From: Margaritifera margaritifera
Taxonomy: Eukaryota; Mollusca; Bivalvia; Unionida; Margaritiferidae
Reading direction: 5' to 3'
DNA length: 64,000 nucleotides
Assembly (NCBI GenBank): GCA_029931535.1
Contig: JAQPZY010001332.1
Span: 1,385,001 to 1,449,000, forward strand
A model generated the notes under the pieces. That model was not told the DNA's origin. It saw only the letters and a list, made by a program, of their open reading frames with translations, and made no database searches. Positions 58,801 through 64,000 of the stretch are shown here, one piece after another (within the stretch, counting starts at the first letter, position 1; each line of letters opens with the position of its first letter). The translations under genes and the position numbers were made by a program.

Positions 58801-60810
58801 CTATCAATTTGCCAACACCCCAACAACAGCTGTGCATTGCCTGCTTGGTTGCAATATGATACATATCACGATACTTGTGTTGCAATACAATATGTACTGT
58901 GATATATATGATACAGTTAGCAGGCAATACAATGTATACTGTAATACAGGAGTGACAACACAATATATATCATGATAGAGACTCCTACCTTGTCCATTTG
59001 TCTTTGCATGTAATGTCTATGTTGCTGTGTTGGCATTATAAGAAAGTGGCATGCTTAGTAGTATTACCTGAATATACCATGGCTGCTTTTCAGATTCTGC
59101 ATAAGGTATTGTTATTAATGCTCAATGCCTTTGTAAGCATTTGATCATTGAAACCTGAAATATTTCCCAACCAGAGCCTTAAATACAGCTGAGATTTGTA
59201 CGTTCAAGAATTTGGCTGACATTTTGGTATTAGCAAAGCATTATGGGATCAGAAGTTACTGTTTTGTATTGGCTTTAAATCCTGAAATTATCTTTAATAC
59301 CTAAATTTGTAATAAAAAAAATAGAAATGTTCAAAATGATTCATTTATCATTTTACATAACCATATCTGACTAACAAGAGTCCCTTGACCATTTCATCCT
59401 TTTAACTGTCGAGTGTTGAAACCATAACTGATATTCTTCTGCGATAAAAAGTTTTTCAAATTACCTGCTGTGGTGCGCATATTGACTGTCAGCTTGGTAC
59501 AATTTTCATTTAGGACAAAGCAGACATCATTAGAAGTCTTTTCGTGAAAATCCCATGTCATAATGATCATCCATTCATTTGATGTCATAATGATCATCCA
59601 TTTCTCAACTTCATTTGAAGTATGTTGTGATACATCAACTTCAAGTGTTACTACATCAATGTATACTGACACTGAAGCCCTCACCAATATAATGCAATTG
59701 AAGGGCAAAGTTGTAAGTAAAAACCCGAGTCCATAACTCTGTGAAAATGGTTCAGAAACGAAAAGTGAAAATTGAACTTTACTGATGTCATTATGTAAAG
59801 CCTCAAACCAAATTTGGTTTCAGTGTATGAAGTTGAATAGAGCAGAAACAAAATTCTGATGCAATTGAAAGGCAAAGTTCTATGTCAAATTATGGTCATA
59901 ACTTTATTAAGTTTGTTGGAAAATGTTTAAATTCAAAACTGACCTAGTTCTTCTTAATGTAAAGCCTCATCCCAAAAATTTCTTTTGCATCCATGAAGTC
60001 CTTCAATTGAAGGGCAAAGTTCTAAGAAAAACATGGGCCATAACCCCATTTAATTTTGTTTGAAAATGCTGAAATCTGAACTCAACCTATTTGGGTAGGT
60101 TTTCTTAATGTAAAGCCTCATACCAAATTTGGACTGAATCCATGAAATCTTTCAATAGTTACTGAACTGAAACAAAATTATAATGCAATACAGAAAGGCA
60201 CATTTTTGAAAGTCAAATGGGGGCCATAACTCCATCAAATTTTGTTGGAAAATGGTAAAACTCTAAAGTGACTAAGATCTTAATGGAAAGCCTTGTACCA
60301 TTGGTTTGAATCCATTAAGTCCTTCAAAAGTTACTCAACAGATATAAAATTTGCAATGTGACATGACATGACACACATCCATGGGTAACACTATATGACC
60401 CCTTTATAGCTGCGGCAAGGGCAAAGGCAAAGTTACAGAACCATATTTGTGAAGAAAAAGTTGATAATATTGATTGGTTTATATTTGAGTATAAATCATT
60501 TCAAGTGCTTCACATGAAGCTTATTTTACTACAGAAAAATGGTACATGCATGGGAAAGTAGATCAGCATATGCATAAAAGAATAGGTTGGAATCTGTACA
60601 AAAATTGGATAGATTAAGAGGATAATAATAAATAGCAAAACAAAAACAGGGTACCTGAACAATCACTTTAATTTTTCAAAACCATATATGCAAAGAGAGG
60701 GAAAGAGATAGAGACAAGTTGCGGGGCACTTACAGGGAGAAAATTGGCATTGATATAATCAGATCCAGGTACATCATCAATTGGCAGCAACTTGACACGG
60801 CTGTGGTCAA
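37106..60810 (-). CDS. Receptor-type protein tyrosine phosphatase, 3' part
   Basis: Eight exons join in frame through GT-AG introns to give about 306 residues: most of one PTP catalytic domain and a short C-terminal tail. Landmarks in order are SRVKL and DYINAN, YIACQGP, VMLTQY, KCEPYMP and [15 protein letters not shown] (WPD loop), [12 protein letters not shown] (P-loop with catalytic Cys and Arg), MVQTEQQY (Q loop), then a tail with LYQN, LYEN and the terminus KTEL. PTPs of this class dephosphorylate phosphotyrosine on membrane signalling proteins. Only one PTP domain is present before the stop. The single domain, the 'MPLD' phrase and the paired Y-x-N tail favour the R3 group (PTPRB/J/O/H type), but I cannot prove the receptor part because the 5' exons (KNRY loop, transmembrane and ectodomain) lie outside the window. 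All exons are intact and splice phases agree, so the gene looks functional. Confidence 0.9.
37198..38459. other. RPTP last intron, nothing else seen
   Basis: No repeat or coding signal of note between the tail exon and the Q-loop exon. Confidence 0.6.
38460..38535 (-). CDS. RPTP exon 7 (Q loop, last helix)
   Basis: 76 bases, acceptor TCTTTTTACAG, donor GTAAGTTAT. It reads [20 protein letters not shown] then ENQAF plus one base. This is the end of the catalytic domain. The intron on its 5' side is 10.8 kb and full of transposons. Confidence 0.95.
38536..41130. other. Large RPTP intron, left part
   Basis: AT-rich intronic DNA. CTGGTCATAGAAAGTGATTG is repeated at about 39574 and 40193, and a short (AG)n run lies at 39.71 kb. 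No gene found. Confidence 0.5.
41139..41292. mobile_element. hAT-type MITE (154 bp)
   Basis: The left end CAGGTGTCAGCAACCTATGG and the right end, read on the other strand, CTGGCATCAGCAACCTTTTA form imperfect terminal inverted repeats. They are flanked by 8-bp sites TTCTATAT (41131-41138) and ATCTATAT (41293-41300), identical at seven of eight bases. CAG...CTG ends, an 8-bp target duplication and no coding capacity are the features of a hAT non-autonomous element. Confidence 0.8.
41450..42345 (+). pseudogene. Possible DDE-transposase relic
   Basis: A plus-strand frame begins [12 protein letters not shown] at about 41.45 kb and decays. The frame 41903-42157 contains [20 protein letters not shown] and [12 protein letters not shown], resembling the helix-turn-helix segment that precedes the DDE domain of some invertebrate transposases. 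The next frame has [14 protein letters not shown]. No catalytic triad is visible. A GAT-rich microsatellite ends the segment (42.28-42.33 kb). Identification is weak. Confidence 0.35.
42634..42700. repeat. 23-bp tandem repeat, 3 copies
   Basis: CAAGTTATATACTGTCTGCG and two variants in tandem. Confidence 0.85.
44122..44911 (-). pseudogene. DIRS tyrosine recombinase
   Basis: The N-terminal part reads [20 protein letters not shown] (44.82-44.87 kb). [41 protein letters not shown] and ISTSLAF mark the catalytic domain. The end carries [17 protein letters not shown] with the expected nucleophilic Tyr at about 44208, then [17 protein letters not shown] and a stop at 44122-44124. At least four in-frame stops. 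The recombinase would insert the circular DNA intermediate without a target-site duplication. Confidence 0.8.
44930..46340 (-). pseudogene. DIRS reverse transcriptase and RNase H
   Basis: The reverse transcriptase begins about 46.33 kb ([15 protein letters not shown] in one frame) and continues with [20 protein letters not shown], the SLDL-x2-xYFHI block, then, after a frame change, VYLDN in place of the Y-x-D-D catalytic box. [27 protein letters not shown] and [16 protein letters not shown] follow. RNase [10 protein letters not shown] and [18 protein letters not shown] with EWSLHP. The last part, [20 protein letters not shown] and [13 protein letters not shown], is the tail segment typical of DIRS polyproteins. 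Several stops and frameshifts. Confidence 0.8.
46680..46870 (-). pseudogene. DIRS gag-like Cys/His fragment
   Basis: The minus-strand frame contains [20 protein letters not shown] and [11 protein letters not shown], a D-S-H-x2-C-L-x-C zinc-binding pattern typical of the ORF1 of DIRS/Ngaro-like elements, ending in a stop at 46680-46688. Confidence 0.5.
47287..48486. other. Large RPTP intron, right part
   Basis: AT-rich intronic DNA with a C-rich run at 47.71 kb. No gene found. Confidence 0.5.
48487..48670 (-). repeat. tRNA-derived SINE, copy B
   Basis: Minus strand: GAGCCACAGTAGCTCATTCA (A-box side), GCAGGTTCAGTACCC (B box), then CCTTGGGAAAGGCACTTAGC and CCCATTGCC shared with the copy at 33.6 kb, and a tail TATAGCCAATAATGTG. 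Confidence 0.65.
48955..49255 (+). repeat. Dispersed repeat (GGTTTAA..CACATCAG family), copy 2
   Basis: It begins ATGTATGTATAGGGTTTAAC and AACACATCAGTC, then GAAAATCCTTCATATACATG. It matches the layout at 14.88 kb (ATGT units, GGTTTAA, CACATCAGCAC) and 60.93 kb. Confidence 0.55.
49332..49476 (-). CDS. RPTP exon 6 (P-loop GVGRTG)
   Basis: 145 bases, acceptor TTCATTCATCCAG, donor GTCAGTATG. It completes the Ser codon and reads [20 protein letters not shown], then [20 protein letters not shown] and QTE. Together with the end of exon 5 it gives the intact H-C-x5-R-T/S signature. Confidence 0.97.
49800..50137. repeat. 28-bp minisatellite, 12 copies
   Basis: Unit CTCAGGGAATAACTTCAGTA plus TTAAATTG. 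Copies 1-5 start CTCAG and 6-12 start TTCNG, so a variant spread through the right half. It lies in the phosphatase intron 325 bp upstream (in gene direction) of the P-loop exon. There are no unique spacers, so it is not a CRISPR array. Confidence 0.95.
50138..52342. other. RPTP intron, remainder
   Basis: AT-rich; nothing assignable between the minisatellite and the WPD-loop exon. Confidence 0.5.
52343..52497 (-). CDS. RPTP exon 5 (WPD loop, HCS)
   Basis: 155 bases, donor GTGAGTAAC, acceptor GTTAATGACAG. It reads [20 protein letters not shown], continues through [15 protein letters not shown], and ends IVHCS with the Ser codon split. The WPD loop is W-R-D followed by Y-S-A-N: the general-acid Asp is present, while the Pro and the downstream Gly-Val-Pro are replaced without change of length. 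Confidence 0.95.
52795..52891. repeat. (ATCT)n(TA)n microsatellite
   Basis: About seven ATCT units followed by about 29 TA units. Confidence 0.95.
53155..53290 (+). repeat. tRNA-derived SINE, copy C (degenerate)
   Basis: GAGAGCTGTGGTGACTCAGT aligns with the A-box side of copy A and GAAGGTTGCTAACTTGATTC with its B box. An internal triplication (ACTCAGTGATTAAGGCAATT) separates them. Confidence 0.5.
53291..54340. repeat. Diverged ~140-bp tandem array
   Basis: Phrases such as ATATGGCCTCTAGAATGTTC, CAGATGCAAGATCACNTCATTA and ATCTGAGATCTTGATGATAT recur about four times between 53.3 and 53.95 kb. A related pair (TATAGGTCACAGTGAC) continues to 54.33 kb. Confidence 0.55.
54370..54489 (-). CDS. RPTP exon 4, symmetric 40-codon insert
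   Basis: 120 bases, phase 0 at both ends. It reads [20 protein letters not shown] then [20 protein letters not shown]. The donor GTATGC is acceptable. The acceptor (ATATGACAAG) has a weak pyrimidine tract. Joining exon 3 directly to exon 5 would give the usual spacing before the HFHF strand, so this exon adds 40 residues that the PTP core does not need. It is richer in GC than the flanking introns and fully open, which supports real coding. It may be a cassette exon. Confidence 0.65.
54770..55260 (-). pseudogene. hAT transposase C-terminal fragment
   Basis: The minus-strand frame reads [20 protein letters not shown] then [15 protein letters not shown], a stop, and [10 protein letters not shown]. 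The S-N-A-D-A-E-R-x-F-S core followed by an R-K-I helix is the hallmark of the hAT dimerisation domain (hATC). Upstream sequence to 55.26 kb ([20 protein letters not shown]) may be the same gene with frameshifts. It lies in the phosphatase intron between exons 3 and 4. Confidence 0.75.
55261..56091. other. RPTP intron, nothing assignable
   Basis: AT-rich intronic DNA; no supported feature. Confidence 0.5.
56109..56357 (-). mobile_element. tRNA-Leu/Ser-like SINE with 17-bp TSD
   Basis: Minus strand begins CCCCGGGTGGCCGAGTGGTC (A box TGGCCGAGTGG) and has GTGGGTTCGAGTCTCAGGCT (B box), with a long variable-arm-like segment between, as in class II tRNAs. The tail ends GGTTTAACGCC...TATGG. Identical 17-bp sites TACAAAGCCTTTGTTGT flank it at 56092-56108 and 56358-56374, a target duplication that proves a retroposition event. 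The site lies inside a unit of a ~63-bp tandem repeat. Confidence 0.9.
56375..56720. repeat. ~63-bp tandem repeat around the SINE
   Basis: The unit TTTATTACAAAGCCTTTGTT then GTAAACTAGAATTTACTGCT recurs at about 56413, 56476 and 56648. A further unit at 56083 was split by the SINE. Confidence 0.8.
56892..57017 (-). CDS. RPTP exon 3 (KCEPYMP, YGD)
   Basis: 126 bases, 42 codons, phase 0 at both ends, acceptor CATCTACAG, donor GTATGTC. It contains [28 protein letters not shown] and [10 protein letters not shown]. The usual Trp of the YWP motif is Met. Confidence 0.95.
57018..58442. other. RPTP intron, nothing assignable
   Basis: AT-rich intron between exons 2 and 3; no supported feature. Confidence 0.5.
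58443..58577 (-). CDS. RPTP exon 2 (YIACQGP)
   Basis: 135 bases, 45 codons, phase 0 at both ends, donor GTGAGTC. It reads [20 protein letters not shown] then [20 protein letters not shown]. In most PTPs the motif is Y-I-A-T-Q-G-P; here the Thr is Cys. Confidence 0.95.
59690..60420. repeat. Diverged ~150-bp tandem array
   Basis: The phrase GCAATTGAAGGGCAAAGTTC, followed by GGGCCATAAC and TTAATGTAAAGCCTCATACC, recurs at about 59.70, 59.86, 60.00 and 60.20 kb. Phrases of this kind (GGGCCATAACTC) are familiar from bivalve and gastropod repeats. Confidence 0.6.
60734..60810 (-). CDS. RPTP exon 1 of 8 seen (DYINAN)
   Basis: Acceptor TGTGTTCCAG, 77 bases, donor GTAAGTGCC. Two bases complete a codon from the previous exon, then [20 protein letters not shown] and ANFLP follow. 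This is the SRVKL/DYINAN segment of the PTP fold. The preceding exon, which should carry the phosphotyrosine-recognition KNRY loop, was searched for up to 64000 and not found. Confidence 0.9.
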
Positions 60811-62861
60811 CTGGAACACAAAAATAACCAATGCATACATTACCACATCTTCAGTTCATTATTTTGCAGATGGTTCAAATGTACAATTGAACATGACATT
60901 TTATTTTGAGTTTTGATTACCAGTAGCATTTAATGGCACATCAGAGCAATAAAGGCTATATGGTGCCAATTAAAAGTAAAGTTCTAAAAATGTAAAGATG
61001 AAGAATTGTGCAAAAACTTTAGGCAGATAAACCCTTCCAAATAAATGTAAGTGTCAAGTACAAGTTAATATATAAAAGTTAAAGATTTTAAAATTCTGTA
61101 AAAGGTATATAAATATATCAAAGATAAAAGTAAAACATGTAAAATCCTTAAAACATATGGTACTCTGTATTAGTACTATGTACTGCAGCTGTGTTCTCAG
61201 CATTACAATACATTTCACTAATGCCAATATATATTGTTTGCTGATATCATCATCACGCTAAATCCAACTACTGTATGATATATCATGATGGCGATATATG
61301 ATAACATTACTACAAGCTGTCCTTGGTTCCGGTGGAAGCATTATGATAATTAGATTTAGTCTGAGTTACAATCAATAGCACACTTACAGGGTACATGTAA
61401 AAAATTTTGCATTGACTAGTTACCTGAAGTGCTGATATATTTTATTTTTGGGTACATTTTAATGCAACTGTGCAGCTACTTTCTCTTTCTGTCTGGTGAT
61501 TTAATAATGCACACATTCTGTACTTGAAAACTTTGCTATTCTTCTTAGAGTATATATAAAAGGCAAGTTATACATAGGCTAATCTAATTTTAGTAGACCA
61601 TTCGTTTTTGTAACATGGATTGCTTGAGCTCACATGGAATATTATCTAAGGGAAGATTAACACAGCGATGGTCAGTGTGTTATGGATGTACAGCTCTATA
61701 GCCAACCTATCACATTTTTGCTTGTGCCAATGATAAATCTGAGTGTCTTCCAGCTGGTTATGGAATACAATAGCTGCCATTGACTGAATACAAAAGTAGC
61801 TTGTTAAAGACAAAAGCAGCTTGTAGTAACAAGTTTTGGTGATATCAAACTTAAATAAAATAGTTTCATAAATAGTTGTGCTCATGTCTATGCAAAAGTA
61901 GGCATTTATTTTATTTTTTAGACAAAATGTTTAGACAAGGTCAATGGCATGACCATGTTATATACAAAATTGGATTATAATGAAAGGTGATATAACAATG
62001 GAGAACTGTACATGTCAGAGATCCTTCAATCACCATATTTACCAGACATGTCTGACAAATGAGCTCAAAAATGTCATATGACCATTTGCTAACTACTCAT
62101 GTCAGTCATTGGACATATACTAGATGCCTATAATTATCCCATGCATTTGTTTAGTCATTATGTTTTCCCAATTTTAGAAACACTCTATAGCCACAAAGCA
62201 TGAGACAAAAGAGGCATGAAAGCTTATCTCCTGGACTTATAAAAACTCCTATAAATAAATGGTAGTCACAGAATCTGTATGATAGACATTACATCAGTCC
62301 CTCACACCATGTGTTCTTTAACTATAGTGTATCATGGCATGTCAGCATATCATCTGTTTAGTACAAACTGTGTGTAGCATAAGCCTGAATTTAAATAAAA
62401 GATACTAGTAACAACAACTTTTATTATCATCATCCAAGACTTGTTGGGGACCTGATCAATTAAAACTTTACCATTGGACTGTAATTAAACTGTCTGTCAA
62501 TTAGGTGTTAAGTATCTCTGAGGTAGCAAGTCTGCATGTTGTTAATTAATAATTTAATTGTTAAAATTAGTAGAGTTAAATAAAATACTGTTTTTTGGAT
62601 GAAATTCTAAAATATAGTTTTTTTGAAAGAAAAAATTATTTTTATAAGTAATTAGTTTGAGAGAAAAATAGTAAATCAATTACAGATACTTCTAATAATA
62701 AAACAGCAGCAAATCTGGAAATGAAAATGACACATTTTCCAGAACATGTAGTAATTAGGCATATTAATGTTTCCTTTTTTTGTGAAATCTTGATATATCT
62801 CCTTGGAATGTTGTTTTATTAAATTTCACAAATATCTGGCTGCCAGGTTAAGTACCAGGAC

Positions 62862-62907
<46 letters not shown>

Positions 62908-64000
62908 GTACAATCACAAGTAGTAGATACCTTTAACCCAATTAATATAGTGGTAGTAAAAGGACAGTTTCAAAATGTTGGTTATAAAATACATATGTTG
63001 ATGCATCTGTGCTTTTTAATTTTTTTTTCAATTTTATTACATTCCCATTTGGGTTTTATTTTTTTTAGAATGTTTAAATATCGAGCTGCACAATTTCAAA
63101 AGTTTCATATTTCTCGGTAATGAACAATTAGAAGAAAGAAAAAATTATCCAATTAACTGTATACAAATATTCATGCCCAGTATAGTCATAGTTTAATATA
63201 AAATGATTGAAAGGGTGTGGCTGGCACATTACATCAAGTTGGCTTAACAATGGATCAAATACCAATAACATTCAAACTTTGAAAATCCTTTGCTAATTAC
63301 ATCGGCAAAGGAGATGATCAAATACTGATGACCAACAAACTTTTAAATTCTTTGATAATAGCCAACACACATTCATTAATTTGTGCTCTATTAAATGACC
63401 CTTCAGACACTTATCGTACATGCTTTCAAAGTAATCTTGTCACTCATTGTATTGTCCTGCTCATATTCTTTATCAATATCTGGACTTTCTATATTTGGAT
63501 ATGATTTTTGCTACTTGTAAAGATAAAAAAGGTTAATATAATGTTGTTGAAAACTGTGGATACTTGTAGAAGCAAAATCAAGATGGGCAGAGTCCATAAA
63601 AAGGTCAGGGCTGAATCATGGCCATGTGCAGTTTGTTCAATGAAATTTAACAAACTTAATTCAGTGCATTGATTTGTTAACATTTGCATTCAAACAAAAC
63701 AATAAGTCAAATACTTTTGTTTTTGTCAATTTTGGTTTGAGAAATTCACAAGTATGCAAGTAGCATACACAAAATCGAAAATTATTGGACTTACAAAGCA
63801 GTGTCTACATCCCAAGGCTGAGTACACATCTGTGCTGCTCAATACAGATAAATGTATAGTAAATACTTGACTAAAAAAAATGACTCAGTAAAATACTATT
63901 ATATAATGTCTTTGAGCTGCATTTACATGTCTTTGCACAACTTTGTGTCCTTGCATGTCTTTGCGCATCTTTGCTATGTTTAGTAGCACCCTTGAAGAGT
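60811..64000. other. RPTP upstream intron; no further exon identified
   Basis: A copy of the GGTTTAA/CACATCAG dispersed family lies at about 60.93-61.15 kb and a (TA)n run at 62866-62902. I looked on the minus strand for the expected KNRY-loop exon ending in phase 1 and did not find one. A splice-like site at 63.79 kb does not fit the phase. Confidence 0.5.

Noticed and set aside
63780..63840. A possible upstream phosphatase exon with donor GTAAGTC at 63.79 kb
   Set aside because: No frame gives PTP-like sequence, and the phase does not fit the known next exon.

Overview
This is an AT-rich stretch of animal nuclear DNA, most likely from a mollusc or another lophotrochozoan. Coding sequence is split by GT-AG introns. 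There is no operon structure. The intergenic DNA holds microsatellites, minisatellites, tRNA-headed SINEs and long diverged arrays of a kind that is common in molluscan genomes. Species assignment is inference only.

Bases 1-15 kb: a short retroelement gag remnant with two zinc knuckles (minus strand) carries a perfect 186-bp palindrome. It is followed by a heavily decayed Polinton/Maverick element (about 1.4-13.85 kb, plus strand). I can follow DNA polymerase B (amino half and start of the palm only), a BIR domain, the packaging ATPase, several conserved small structural ORFs, a retroviral-type integrase with a chromodomain, the minor and major capsid proteins and one more conserved small ORF. 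Nearly every gene has stops and frameshifts. A 0.7-kb copy of the first half of the major capsid gene has been re-inserted 1.7 kb downstream between 33-bp direct repeats.

Bases 15-23.5 kb: a second, independent and even more degraded Polinton-type remnant lies on the minus strand. It has an integrase core, a zinc-ribbon protein with 10-residue repeats, a short hydrophobic protein, and two decayed ORFs I do not recognise. A tRNA-derived SINE lies beside it.

Bases 23.5-37 kb: no gene that I can support. The region holds diverged tandem arrays of about 142 bp, a 26-bp minisatellite of about 35 copies, an exact 3 x 100-bp repeat, and a SINE.

Bases 37-61 kb, minus strand: the one apparently intact host gene, the 3' part of a receptor-type protein tyrosine phosphatase. 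Eight exons can be joined in frame with consensus splice sites: most of the catalytic domain, the P-loop, and a short tail with two Y-x-N motifs and a stop. The 5' exons lie beyond the window. Its last large intron (10.8 kb) contains a DIRS-type tyrosine-recombinase retrotransposon, a hAT MITE and another transposase fossil. Other introns contain a 28-bp x 12 minisatellite, SINEs, a hAT transposase fossil and a SINE with a 17-bp target duplication.

The best biological leads are: (1) the phosphatase's unusual WPD loop, its symmetric 40-residue extra exon and its paired pY-x-N tail; (2) the BIR domain inside the Polinton; (3) the template-switch-like duplication in the capsid gene.
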